In this document: positions 45,986-56,790 of the stretch, one piece after another
Layout of the letters: each line of letters opens with the position of its first letter
Position numbering within the stretch: position 1 is the stretch's first letter
Program-made: the position numbers and the translations under genes
NCBI RefSeq assembly: GCF_022965805.1
Contig: NC_133101.1
Coordinates: 46,394,342 to 46,458,341, forward strand
DNA length: 64,000 nt
Direction: 5' to 3'
Source of the DNA: Primulina eburnea
Lineage: Eukaryota; Streptophyta; Magnoliopsida; Lamiales; Gesneriaceae
Notes under the pieces: generated by a model
Databases searched by the model: none
Told to the model about the DNA's origin: nothing
The model's input: the letters and a program-made list of their open reading frames with translations, nothing else

Positions 45986-47055
45986 TATCAGTCAACAGTG
46001 TCGTGTCTGGGTTTGCCTCCTGTGCATGCATAGGCGAACACTCTGCCCTGAGTTGGCTGCCTCCACTGTGGGCAGTCCTTTAGCATGTGATCACTGGCTC
46101 CACATTTAAAGCACTTGCTTGACCCATATAAGCATTGTCCCGGGTGTAGGCGGTTGCACTTTGGGCACACCGGGTGCTCATCTGCACTCTTTGGGGCTTC
46201 TGCTGTGGCATAGGACCCTTGCCCTTTGGCGGTCCCTAATATGGACTTCCTCCCTGGCTGCCCCTGGAACGGTCTCTTAAACTGAGGTCGTTGTTGCTGC
46301 TGCTGTGTAGCCTGATAGGGCCTCTTGCCCTGCCTGTCGGCCTCAATATCCCTCTAATCCTGCTCTGCCGCCAAAGCTCTAGACACGGCAACTGTATATG
46401 TAGTAGGACAAGCTACTCGGACATCTCGGCACGAGATCGGCCGCAACTTATCCATAAAATGCCTCAGCTTTTCCCGGACATCATTAGCTATCACGGATAC
46501 AAAGTAACACCCCCGCTCAAACTTTTGCACAAAATCTGCTACGCTGTTGTCTCCCTGCCGCAACGCCATGAACTCCCTGGTCAACCTGGACCGTACTTCC
46601 TCAGTGAAGTACTTGGAGAAGAACACCTCTTTGAATCCATTCCATGTCAAAGTCTGCAGATTGACTGATACGGATGCGCTCTCCCACCAGCGTCTGGCAT
46701 CCCCTGCTAGAAGGAATATGGCACATCTGACCCGGTCTATATCCTGCAGCTTTATGAAGTCAAAAATCACTTCGATGGACTTAATCCATCCCTCAGCCAC
46801 CACCGGGTCAGTCGTCCCCGCAAACTCCTTCGGATTCATGCTCTGAAATCTTTCATACACTGCCTCTGGTCGGGGCATTGTCCCTGTATTCGCTACAGCC
46901 TGGTTCTCCGCAAAATGTGCGAAGAACTGCATCATACCTGCAAGCATCTGCGCCTGCATATCTGGCGGTGGAGGAGGAGAAGCGTCTCTCTCCTCATCGT
47001 GAGTCTCCATGTCCTCCTCTCTTGCTTCCCGATTAATCAAGCGTCTAAGAGGCAT
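45986..47055 (-). pseudogene. Gag of element Y
   Basis: The minus-strand start MPLRRLINREAREED is at 47055. The track of codons upstream of it (to 47163) is probably not translated. The frame is open to 46354 through DMQAQMLAGMMQFF, NPKEFAGTTDPVVAEGWI, RWWESASVSVN, FFSKYFTEEVRSRLTREFMALRQGD and KFERGCYFV. TAG then stops it in AAEQD*RDIEADRQGKRP. A frameshift near 46240 and the two cysteine motifs CPKCNRLHPGQC and CFKCGASDHMLKDC follow (46060-46170). It is closest to Z's gag. Confidence 0.86.
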
Positions 47056-47273
47056 ACTGTTCCAATAATTTACCCAACACGTAAACCTAATATGCATGAA
47101 CATAATATCGATAACATACGATGCACGTAATTTGAACTTAACATATGGACATGCTGAAATCATGACTTAATACTTAATACATAACATAATTCAAAACCTT
47201 AAAACTTACAGACTTGAGGACATGACATCGTGAAATTCTTGCAACTGGCAGTAGGCATAAGCCTTTATAAGAA

Positions 47274-47289
47274 CCTGGCTTTGATACCA
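47274..47289 (-). other. Primer-binding site of element Y
   Basis: On the minus strand TGGTATCAAAGCCAGG is an iMet-type site with one G-to-A change. It should touch the 5' LTR of Y, but Tat2 is inserted two bases beyond it. The LTR resumes at 53067. Confidence 0.82.
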
Positions 47290-47291
47290 AC

Positions 47292-48789
47292 TGATATGTG
47301 TCGTTTTTACGTGTTTTATTGCATTAGTCTGTGTGTGTTTTGCATTGTGCATACGTTTATTTCAATCACATTCTGTTCCTTTTAGAGTAAACATTTGCAT
47401 TTTATCATATCTCACTCGGGCATGATGAATTTGCAGGAAAAGTGGCCGGAAAACCAAAAAATGGAGCAAAGTGTACAAAAGAGAAGGCAACAGACAGAAT
47501 AAGCGGCGCCCGAGCGGTAATTTTCTACCGCCCGGGCGCGAAAGGTGATCAAGTCCACAAATCGACAGAAAGGTCGGCGCTCGGGCGGTAATTTTCTACC
47601 GCCCGAGCGCGAGAGATGCTTTACAAAGGCCAAGCTACAGAAGAGTCGGCGCTCGAGCGGTAGTTTTCTTCCACCCGAGCGCGAATGCCGCACACCCCAA
47701 GGAAGTATACAGAAGGTGTGGCGCACGAGCGATACTTTTCTACCGCCCGAGCGCCACCTAATTTTGGCAAGATTTTGCATTTGATTCTTTTCCTTATTTC
47801 GGAGGATGGCTGATATGGGTGGATGTTTTTGGACGTTTTGGGGGGATTCATACATTATTGTTTAGCCGTCACAAGTCTTGGAGAGCAACTTTGCGCTTGG
47901 ATTGAAGAATCGAAGTTTTCCGGGCACCGTTCTTCGCGTTTTTCGTCAATTCTCGTATTTCTAACTTTATTTTCATCTTTTAAACTTTGTTTTGTTTATT
48001 TTGATCATGAATTCTAGTAGCTAAACTTCATTATTTGTTGGGATTAAAGAGGATCCTACCCCGAACGTTGATTTGAATTAATTTATATTTCGATTGTGCG
48101 TTATTCTTGATTTTACTGCTGTTTTATCGTGTTGTTAAAGCGTAGCTAACTTTGACAATGTTTTTATATTGCAAGTGAGTTCGAGAGAATAACTTGTGAT
48201 AGGAACGAGTAGTATAATTCGCGGATCTACAATTTACATAGATATATGAAATTGGATACGTGCCGATAGTCATAGTCCTTAGGGTCGAAAACTAGGGGAT
48301 TTCATAGATCGAAATGCGATTCACTCTTGATAAATAATTAAAGACATTTAATTACTTCATTGAGTCGAATTAGTTTGGCATAGCTCGAGAGAGAGTGTTC
48401 AATAGAATAGGAAATCCTGTCGGAAGCGTAGATCACGATCGAACGAATTAATAAATTAACGAGGTGTAGGTGAACCGAGAGTCCGAACAAATCCATTTCT
48501 CATTGAATTTTACTCAATCATTTTAGATATAAATTCTCATTCATTACTTGTTGAATCTTTTTTATTTGCACATTTCTTTGAGTATAGTAGGAATAATCAC
48601 ACAACTCAATTTTCGTTGCTAAATGTTAAATAACTGAAAATAATAATTGTTAAACACAGTCTTCAGTGGAACGATACTCGTACTCTTGTACACTATATTA
48701 TTACTTGACATCGTGCACTTGCGATTAATTTTGAGCATACAAAATCATATTTTTATTGGGGATTTTACTGTGCAAGTTTTGCTCGATCA
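47292..48789 (+). mobile_element. 5' LTR of Tat2
   Basis: It begins TGATATGTGTCG and ends TTGCTCGATCA. It has a hairpin array at 47505-47754, then a GGATCCTACCCCGAACGTT block at 48051 and a GATACTCGTACT block at 48673, both shared with Tat1. It differs from the 3' LTR by a few single bases per hundred at most. Confidence 0.92.
47505..47754 (+). repeat. Four-unit hairpin array, Tat2 5' LTR
   Basis: Four units with a period of about 72 bp begin near 47505, 47575, 47647 and 47719. Each has the arm GGCGCTCGGGCGGTA, a loop near ATTTTC, and the opposite arm TACCGCCCGAGCGC, giving stems of about 14-16 bp. Spacers differ between units. The 3' LTR has the same array at 51771-52024. Confidence 0.92.
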
Positions 48790-48822
48790 AGAGCGCGACG
48801 CAAATCCAAAATTCCAGAGAGC

Positions 48823-48933
48823 TCGGCGCTCGGGCGGTATTCTTTTACCGCTCGAGCGCGAAAATTTGCCTCTAATATTTTTTTTCCCGAGGAGTCGGCG
48901 CTCGAGCGGTATTCTTTTACCGCTCGAGCGCGA
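48823..48933 (+). repeat. Two-unit hairpin array upstream of the Tat2 accessory gene
   Basis: Two units at 48823-48860 and 48896-48933 carry the Tat2 motif. In the second, the arms GCGCTCGAGCGGTA and TACCGCTCGAGCGC match perfectly around a TTCTTT loop. Just before the first unit, directly after the LTR, is a lone half-motif GAGCGCGAC (48791-48799), which marks where an internal deletion ended inside a motif. Confidence 0.88.
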
Positions 48934-49161
48934 CTGCTTTTAAGTCGCGAGAACCCCTTTCCCCTTTCATTCTGCGCGAAAACCCCCCTCAAATCCCTAA
49001 CCCTCCCTCACTCTCTTCTTCAATTTTCTTGTGCAGGTTGTCCAATCATCCTCCAATCCTCAGCAAGGTGGAATTTCTTCGTAGGGACACACACATATTA
49101 CATCAATCGGGTCTTCTTCTCCGGTCATCACCTCCGGTCATCATCTCCATCTTCACACACA

Positions 49162-49407
49162 ATGGCTCCCAAGAAGCAAAGAGGTAACCCTGGTTCTTCC
49201 TCTTCCTCTTCTTCGTTTGATAGAACCCGCTTTGTAAGTGAGGCGGCTCGGAATAGATATGATCATGCAAAGCTTCACCGAAACCCCATTCCCGAAAGGG
49301 GATTACGTCGCCAATTTGAGGATAGATATTTAGAGCCCCTTGTGGACTTGGATCGAAGAGATGGGAAAAATTTAGTGAGCACCCTCAAGCTGCAGTGGTG
49401 TCGGTAG
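49162..49407 (+). CDS. N-terminal part of the Tat2 accessory gene
   Basis: ATG at 49162 gives MAPKK, as in Tat1 (MAPKKAQ at 28096). A serine run and FVSEAARNRYDHAKLH, PERGLRRQFEDRYLEPLVDL follow. After about 65 codons a one-base shift (near 49356) takes translation out of frame to a stop at 49405. The remainder is in the frame of the next entry. The preceding 130 bp (CTTCTTCTCC..CACACACAATGG) are pyrimidine-rich, like a plant 5' leader. Confidence 0.75.
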   Translation: MAPKKQRGNPGSSSSSSSFDRTRFVSEAARNRYDHAKLHRNPIPERGLRRQFEDRYLEPLVDLDRRDGKNLVSTLKLQWCR

Positions 49408-50303
49408 TTAGGGAGTTTTATGCAAATGCTTGTGAGCGAACTGATGGGAGAGCTTTTGTTAGAGGAAAGCTTGTGCCGTTTGATTCGGCTACTATTAACG
49501 CCTTTCTAGAAACAGCGGAGGTGGACGACTCCAACTACCAGGCATTGATTGTTGAGCCCAATTACACTGAGATTATCGAGACTTTTTGTCTTCCAGGGGC
49601 TACATGGAAACCACTAGGGGGACCCCCGAGTTGTTTCGACGAGAAGTATTTGCGCACCACTGCTGCCATGTGGTATTTATTTGTGGCCCGGCGGATGATG
49701 CCAGTCTCGCATAAGAGCGAGGTTCAAAAGGAAAGAGCGGTGCTACTGTTTGCGTTGACCCAAGGCTACAGCATCAATGTGGGCCGACTTATAACCTCTC
49801 AGATCATGCTGAGTGCCCAAAACAGCCACATCGGGCTTTTCTTTCCGACGATCATATCCGAACTGTGTGCACGGGCTGGGGTACTTTTCCGGGACGACGA
49901 GGAGTGGCTTCAACCGATGAAGCCAATTTGTCAGGAGGATGAACAAAGAAAAAGAGCGAAACGACGGGCGAACTTCCCCACTCAGGAGGAGGAAGCCGAT
50001 GGATCTAGCACTGTCGTCCCACGCCGCCTTCCACCACAACCCCGTAGGCGAACTCAAAATGATAAGATGGATGAAAATCTCGCCTTCCAAGCGCATCAGA
50101 GTCAGTTCAACTCTTACGTCACGTACCATTTGTCTCACCTTGACTCCATGATGCGCACTTTGCTTGTGCACGGGGGCGTTGACCCGTCGACCATTCCACC
50201 GACTCCGCTACCTCCTCCCCCATTCCAGTTCCAGTATGATTATTCTAAGCAGGGGGACGCTTCCGGAGTGCCACCACCTGAGCACGACGACGACGAGTCT
50301 TGA
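49395..50303 (+). CDS. Accessory protein of Tat2 (plant transposon protein family)
   Basis: A 302-codon frame with no internal stop is listed from an internal ATG. The true start is more likely at 49162 with one frameshift. Similarity to Tat1 begins at PQAAVVSVVREFYANA just upstream. Conserved points are TDGRAFVRGKLVPF, INAFLETAEVDDSNY, CLPGATWKP, CFDEKYLRTTAAMWYLFVAR, SEVQKERAVLLFAL and ELCARAGVLFRDDEEWL. A basic stretch (KRAKRR), a proline-rich end (PTPLPPPPFQF) and an acidic tail complete it. No catalytic motif, signal peptide or membrane segment is visible. I know this as a putative plant transposon protein domain of unknown function. Its survival while all of gag-pol is gone is notable. 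Confidence 0.8.
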   Translation: MVSVVREFYANACERTDGRAFVRGKLVPFDSATINAFLETAEVDDSNYQALIVEPNYTEIIETFCLPGATWKPLGGPPSCFDEKYLRTTAAMWYLFVARRMMPVSHKSEVQKERAVLLFALTQGYSINVGRLITSQIMLSAQNSHIGLFFPTIISELCARAGVLFRDDEEWLQPMKPICQEDEQRKRAKRRANFPTQEEEADGSSTVVPRRLPPQPRRRTQNDKMDENLAFQAHQSQFNSYVTYHLSHLDSMMRTLLVHGGVDPSTIPPTPLPPPPFQFQYDYSKQGDASGVPPPEHDDDES

Positions 50304-51546
50304 CCAGGGGAGTTTACTGTTTCCCCTTCTTCGCACTTTTATTTCTTTACCGCTTTCTGTTTTCTTTCTTATCGTTGTTTCAGTCTAGCATGTTTATTAG
50401 CTTTCATGTTTATTAAGTCTGCATCTGTGTTTGCATTTCTGTGTTTTGGGTCTTTTGTGCAATGGGGACATTGAACACGTCTAGTATGAGGGGGTCATCG
50501 TATGTATTCTTATTTGTTTGCATTCGTATTTGTCTTGCATGAGTGTCAGTGATGGTAACATTAGTCAATTGGTAGCCTGTGATGATTTTGGGTTAAACGA
50601 ACTGCATATTACTTAATCTTATCACTCGTTATGAATACCCCAGTGAATTGAAAAATTTCCATATGCGCACATAGTGGGTGTTATTAGTAGTGTAAACGAT
50701 AGTCGAGTTTAAGAATTTGTGGGAGAAACTGGAAAAACAGGAGATGCAAGTCGAACTTGAGTGAATGTTTGTCGACAGTCTTGACCGACCAGTGACAAGA
50801 AGTAGAGTAGATCACTTGAGTCCACCGGAATAACTTTCGTCCCAATTGTGCATAATACCCCAAGCGTTATCCTAAGCCAAATAAACAAACGTTCCATATA
50901 CTCAAAACCTAGGGAGTACACTCGAGAAAATTATGCACTAAAAAAAAAATAGTGTTGTAAATGAAAAAAAAAAGGGATGTAAGGTGTGGGGGAGCCAAAA
51001 AGGGATGAAATCCTATCCCAAGGCTAAATAGATAGAGATGTAAGGTGTTGAGGAATGTCAGATGAAAATTCTGACAAGTGCATAATGAAAATGATCATTG
51101 TACGTCCCATCTTTTTGAGCCGTTTGAAACCTCATGATATTGACTCCCTAATTCTTGGTGTACAACCTTGAAATTTTGCCGCTTTGTGTTCACTTGTTGG
51201 TCACAACTAGAAACAGAACTCAGGATAGGGAAACTTGCATTGAACTGTTGATTTAGTAACTCGCATGATTTGCGAATAAAACTGTCTGAAGCACGATCTA
51301 GTGAGACCCACAGCACACACACGACCACACTTTCTAGTCAAATCAAAATGATATAAGGTGCTTTAAAAGGGGTGTTAATGAATGTTGTGATTTGGCTAAT
51401 TGGATGTGGTTCACAAACCCGCTGAGGCGGAAATGTCAGTTTGCTACTTCACCATCAGTTTCGATATTTTAATTCTTTCATTTGGTGTTTGTTTCGTATT
51501 TTGGTTGTGGTTTGTAACCTATTTTGCTTGAGGGCAAGCAAAAGGT
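50304..51546 (+). other. Long untranslated region of Tat2
   Basis: It runs in the same order as the tail of Tat1: CAATGGGGACATTGAACA..CTAGTATGAGGGGGTC (50460), GGGATGTAAGGTGTGGGGGAGCC..AAAGGGATGAAATCCTATCCC (50973), and TGCTTGAGGGCAAGCAAAAGGTTA (51526). No reading frame with a recognisable content is present. Confidence 0.6.
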
Positions 51547-51560
51547 TAGTATGAGGGGGT
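51547..51560 (+). other. Polypurine tract of Tat2
   Basis: AGTATGAGGGGGT precedes the 3' LTR start TGATATGTG, as in Tat1. Confidence 0.7.
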
Positions 51561-53061
51561 TGATATGTGTCGTTTTTACGTGTTTTATTGCATTAGTCTG
51601 TGTGTATTTTGCATTGTGCATACGTTTATTTCAATCACATTCTGTTCATTTTAGAGTAAACATTTGCATTTTATCATATCTCACTCGGGCATGACGAATT
51701 TGCAGGAAAAGTGGCCGGAAAACAAAAAATGGAGCAAAGTGTACAAAAGAGAAGGCAACGGACAGAATGAGCGGCGCCCGAAGCGGTAATTTTCTACCGC
51801 CCGGGCGCGAAAGATGATCAAGTCCACAACTCGACAGAAAGGTCGGCACTCGGGCGGTAATTTTCTACCGCCCGAGCGCGAGAGATGCTTTACAAAGGCC
51901 AAGCTACAGAAGAGTCGGCGCTCGAGCGGTAGTTTTCTACCGCCCGAGCGCGAATGCCGCACACCCCAAGGAAGTTTACAGAAGGTGTGGCGCTCGAGCT
52001 GTACTTTTCTACCGCCCGAGCGCCACATAATTTTGGCAAGATTTTGCATTCGATTCTTTTTCCTTATTTCGGAGGATGGCTGATATGGGTGGACGTTTTT
52101 GGACGTTTTGGGGGGATTCAGACATTATTGCTTAGCCGTCACAAGTCTTGGAGAGAAACTTTGCGCTTGGATTGAAGAATCGAAGTTTTCCGGGCACCGT
52201 TCTTCGCGTTTTTCGTCAATTCTCGTATTTCTAACTTTGTTTTCATCTTTTAAACTTTGTTTTATTTATTTTGATCATGAATTCTAGTAGCTAAACTTCA
52301 TTATTTGTTGGGATTAAAGGGGATCCTACCCCCAACGTTGATTTGAATTAATTTATATTTCGATTGTGCGTTATTCTTGATTTTACTACTGTTTTATCGT
52401 GTTGTTAGAGCGTAGCTAACTTTGACAATGTTTTTATATTGCAAGTGAGCTCGAGAGAATAACTTGTGATAGGAACGAGTAGTATAATTCGCAGATCTAC
52501 AATTTACATAGATATATGAAATTGGATACGTGCCGATAGTCATAGTCCTTAGGGTCGAAAACTAGGGGATTTCATAGATCGAAATGATATTCACTCTTGA
52601 TAAATAATTAAAGACATTTAATTACTTCATTGAGTCGAATTAGTTTGGCATAGCTCGAGAGAGAGTGTTCAATAGAATAGGAAATCCTGTCGGAAGCGTA
52701 GATCACGATCGAACGGATTAATAAATTAACGAGGGGTAGGTGAACCGAGAGTCCCAACAAATCCATTTTTCATTGAATTTTACTCAATCATTTTAGATAT
52801 AAATTCTCATTCATTACTTGTTGAATCTTTTTTATTTGCATATTTCTTTGAGCATAGTAGGAATAATCACACAACTCAATTTTCGTTGCTAAATGTTAAA
52901 TAACTGAAAATAATAATTGTTAAACCCAGTTTTCAGTAGGAACGATACTCGTACTCTTGTACACTATATTATTACTTGACATCGTGCACTTGCGATTAAT
53001 ATTTGAGCATACAAAATCATATTTTTATTTGGGATTTTACTGTGCAAGTTTTGCTCGATCA
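51561..53061 (+). mobile_element. 3' LTR of Tat2
   Basis: It starts TGATATGTGTCG and ends TTGCTCGATCA, followed by the CCAAC duplication. The hairpin array is at 51771-52024. It differs from the 5' LTR mostly by single bases, for example a lost base pairing in unit four (GAGCTGTAC). Confidence 0.92.
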
Positions 53062-53066
53062 CCAAC

Positions 53067-53600
53067 TGTAATGTACCGATATTTTTTTCTACTTGTAATT
53101 TGTGGAAAAATTAAAAATTTTCTTAAATAACTCGTGAACGTTCCAAACTCGATAAAATAAATTGTACGTATCAAAAGTGGTTGCAACAAAATATCTAAAA
53201 ATAAAGTTTTCCAAGAGTATCTGATTAAAAATCTCGTAACCAGTACCATAAATCAGAGCATTTTGATCATCTCATAAAACTTAAAATATGGCGGTCCTCG
53301 GGTTTAGTATCCCGCTCAGTCCAAGCCAGCTCCTTGGTCCACACTCCTAGTCTCCACAAAATCATCATCACCTGCATCGATCAAGTCTGATGAGTATAAA
53401 GACTCAACATGTATAATCTGGAAGTAACGAATAGTACGTAATAAAACCACATGTAACTTCAAAATAGAGCGTACATACTTGAGACTTGAACTTGCCATTA
53501 AACTTGAACATACAGACATAACATAGACGTGACACAACGTGAAAGCTTTTCATAAACATGCTTGCATACTTGTACATATGTTTCTGTACAAGATCAGTTT
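53067..53600 (-). mobile_element. 5' LTR of element Y, 3' portion
   Basis: On the minus strand it ends CGGTACATTACA at 53067, which restores the expected contact with Y's primer site once Tat2 is removed. The block at 53290-53410 (minus: GTTGAGTCTTTATACTCATCAGACTTGATCGATGCAGG) is shared with the V, X and Z LTRs. The LTR start is not seen. Around 53600 the sequence changes to that of LTR E. Confidence 0.75.
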
Positions 53601-55201
53601 TTACGCCTACTTTATTTCGGGTGTATGGACGGTTCTAGTTGGATATTGATGTTATGGTCTTCATAAAACTTGTAGATAATCGGGTTGGCTTCAATTTGAT
53701 TTTTTAATCACTCAATTCCATGAAGAAATGAGAGAGATATGTGATTTTTACGAAACCTTGGTCTGGAAATCCGAGTTACTGCAGATTTGTGTGCAAGCCT
53801 TCTGTTTATCCGAATTCTGAGACTTATTGGTTGGGATTTGGAATTTGGTGTTCAAATGAAAGTTATAAAACGTGGTCTTTTCTTCGAAATGATAGCAAAT
53901 TGGCTTGATTCCATTGGATATTGAGGAAGTTATGCTCAAAATACTAAAGTGTTCCAGAAATGTATTGATGCAGAATTCATGGGAATTTTGTTGTATGTTT
54001 TCAGATTATGAACGACTAAGTAAATGACTTTATTTGACAAACGTTTGTGAAGAAGAATTGTTGGGCTTTGAGTTTTCTTGGATATCCAATTTGCGGATCT
54101 TTATTTAAATTAGTATCGAATTAATTAAGAACTTTGTACGAAAATTGCTCTGTGTTGATAAATAATCCGAGTTCTTGATATATGTGTTGAAGATTCGGTT
54201 GAAGTATTGATTTGGGTTGGCTCAAGATTATTTACTTTAAGTTGGTTGATAGCAAATCGGGTAGACTGCGAGGGTTCAAGACTTTTCAACCATATATTTT
54301 GATCTCTTGTTGGTAATATTCGAAAGGTATGTTACGGTCGGTAACATACAAGGTTAAAGTATCATTTTATTTTAAATTGAAAATTCTATGGCTCGATGAA
54401 TTACTTGTGATTTGATGATGATTGTGGTCTTGAGATGAGTTTAATATGATATAAAGATGATGATATTGATTTGCATCATTACATTGCATATTGAGCCACT
54501 TGTTGATTCAGATTTGATATGGCGGAGGTCGCATTGATTTATTTATTTGTTGAACATATGGGGCTATAGTTGAGTTGGCATAGTGTATGCAGAGGTCGCT
54601 GCTATGGCCTGAACACTCTCTATAGGCGCACCATAATCCTAGGATGGTAGAACACACCACCCCACCCCGAGTGTATGAGTCGGTGGATGTTGATGGGTGA
54701 TTCTCTTCCCTTGGGTACCCTATGACTAGATGATTCACTTGATCTTGAGATTTATTCATAGCCCACAGCTTCTGATCATGCATTGCATTGTATTGTATCT
54801 TTATGAATTTATATGAGCTATTTTGAAAATTAAATTCTCATATGTTATTGATTGTATCATTACTGGTTTTATACTCACCAGCAAGTCGGCTACCTCATGT
54901 TTTCATGTGCTTGACGGTAGGTGATGCAAGACTTGGGATGCCAGAGTCCAGCTCCAGGCGAGGAGATACGAGTTATAGTGGGATTCTCAGGTCTTAAGAG
55001 CTATTTGATGAAATTTGGATTACTTTGGCTCACTAGTTTATTTTGGCATGTTAAAAATTGTATTTCAAACATTTGATACTTTTAAATTATTTTGACGATG
55101 TTTATGTGGATTTTTGAATCACATATTATGTATTTTACTCAATCATTTGGTTTGTTACATTTATAATTATTAATATTAGATGTCGGACCCGTTGCCCCAC
55201 A
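53601..55201 (+). mobile_element. LTR E, related to family A (left border uncertain)
   Basis: It ends ATGTCGGACCCGTTGCCCCACA at 55201, comparable with GCGTCCGGGTCCCCACA of family A. It also has the family's CTCACCAGCAAGTCGGCTAC..GTGCTTGACGGTAGGTGATG segment (54867-54925) and the ACACACCACCCCACCCCGAGTGTATG segment (54650). I could not fix its start, and no primer site follows. Instead it touches Tat3 sequence directly. No motif array was found in it, possibly because its 5' part is missing. Confidence 0.5.
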
Positions 55202-56238
55202 ACTTTACTATTTGGGGGTGGGTAGTTGGTTAATTTAGTTTGTCGAGATTGTTTGTTTTAGTTTTGTATTTGCATGGTTATCTATGTGTGTCAAATGAGA
55301 AGTATCTTGAGGTTCGGTGCTAGATTGGTAATTGCTAATCAATGATGATGTTGAATTGATAGCATACATGTCTTTTTGTTGGTATCGCCTCATTAGTTAG
55401 CACATACCTAGTGTTGAATACTGAATATTTTGATTGGAAGATGAATATATTTTTGCATATATGTTGGTCGTAGAGGATTGCATGACGTAGAGAAATTGAA
55501 AATTTCTTGTGGGGAATTTGAGATTCATTAAGTGTGAATTGAACTTGAACACATTCCTTGACACGAACACTAACATGTTGCACGAGGATGAGTTTGGAAA
55601 ATTTCTTTTGAATTAATGCATTATATTGAGCTTAATGAGATATATTTTGTTCGATGCTTGTCAGCCTTTACATCAAGCCTTATATTTGCAGAATTGATAT
55701 TGAATTGAAACCATATCTATGTTTTCATGCCTCCTTTTCAAATCTAGGGAATACATAAAAACAGACGAACTTCGTTGCTGAAATGTCTACTAATTAAAAT
55801 TTCTAGTAGTATTTTAATTAGTAGACGCCCAACTGCTACCAACACTTTAAAGTCTAGGTACTTATGCCTGAAGGTTTTGAGTTCAAGTGTTGGGAGAGGC
55901 GAAAGAAACCGCTTTCCAGGGGTGGGATATTCTATGAGTGACAGTGCATGGGCATGGACATGGGCAAGAGCTCATGCTGGACCATTCTAACGACCCATGA
56001 TCAGTAGTGGTTCATGAGTAGGGGCCTGAGACCCATGTTGGTTTAGCCTAATGACCCATGATCGTTACAGTTACACTTGTAAAAAGAACAAAGTTCTTGC
56101 AAAAAGAACTTTGGAAAGTAGGAGAGTAAGGTATGGGGGAACCAAATAAAGGAATAAAATTATATTCCTATGCTAAAAGGATGGGGATATATTGAGTTGA
56201 AGAAAATCCGATGCAAAATCTGAATGTGCATGAATTGA
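55202..56238 (+). mobile_element. Tat3: decayed Tat-type internal tail
   Basis: ACTTTACTATTTGGGGGTGGGTAG at 55202 corresponds to the start of the untranslated tail in Tat1 and Tat2. GTAAGGTATGGGGGAACCAAATAAAGGAATAAAATTATATTCC near 56127 is the second shared landmark. No accessory gene or pol sequence is left. A short insertion-like stretch near 55770-56060 (CCCATGATCAGTAGTGG and relatives) is not shared with the other two. Confidence 0.65.
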
Positions 56239-56742
56239 TTTATCATTTTATTTCTCTCTTTTTTCCTATTTCATCTTGTCCAAGGTAACCCTGACTCAAG
56301 TTTTCATATGTGCCAAATAATTCCTAACCATTTGTGTTTTGGGGTAAGTAATTAGTGAAAAGGGATGTGAGAGAAGGAAATTTACACCACCATGTTGATT
56401 GAAGTCTGTTGTAGCTTTGGAAATTAAACTGTTGAATTGCATTGTTAGGATCAAGCACTTTCCACTAGGCCAAAGCTATAACTTTATTTCTTTATACTTG
56501 TGGCAGTACAAATTGAACCTACTTAGGTACTAATGGGTCGGGTTGTCAGTCACATGAGTCCGGGAAGGTGTGTGTCTTTGTGTTGATGTTGTCTCATATC
56601 CCTTAGATATCAGTCTTAACCTTTTTCTACCGTCGGCTCGTCCCCAGTAGAGAGTATTAACGGTTAAGATCTGGTGTCACTCTTTTACAACTCACTTAAC
56701 CAACTAGATCAAGCGACGTAACGTCAGCAGCTTGACGCATTA

Positions 56743-56790
56743 GAACTTCACATGAGGTCACCCATCTCAGTACTACTCTCACTCATGCAC
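56743..56790 (-). other. 5S-rRNA-like segment, copy 1
   Basis: On the minus strand GAGAGTAGTACTGAGATGGGTGACCTCATGTGAAGTTC matches the second half of plant 5S rRNA (GAGAGTAGTACTAGGATGGGTGACCTCCTGGGAAGT) with few changes. It includes the C box of the internal polymerase III promoter. Only the 3' part of 5S is present, so this is not a 5S gene. Similar 5S-derived segments are known in the LTRs of Cassandra TRIMs. Confidence 0.75.

Larger units (their letters stand above)
47292..53061 (+). mobile_element. Tat2: gag-pol-less Tat/Athila-type element
   Basis: This 5770-bp element has TG..CA LTRs of 1498 and 1501 bp and a perfect CCAAC duplication (47287-47291, 53062-53066). The LTRs are collinear with those of Tat1 and nearly identical to each other. 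The internal region is 2.8 kb. It goes from the 5' LTR directly into a motif array, followed by the accessory gene, the same untranslated landmarks as Tat1 and a polypurine tract. The primer site, gag, protease, RT and integrase are all absent. It is a deletion derivative that kept only the accessory gene. Confidence 0.93.

Noticed and set aside
47412..47855. A 147-codon minus-strand frame with repeated RSGGRK-like residues (also 51681-52049)
   Set aside because: Lies in the Tat2 LTR on the strand opposite to transcription; the protein repeat mirrors the hairpin motif.
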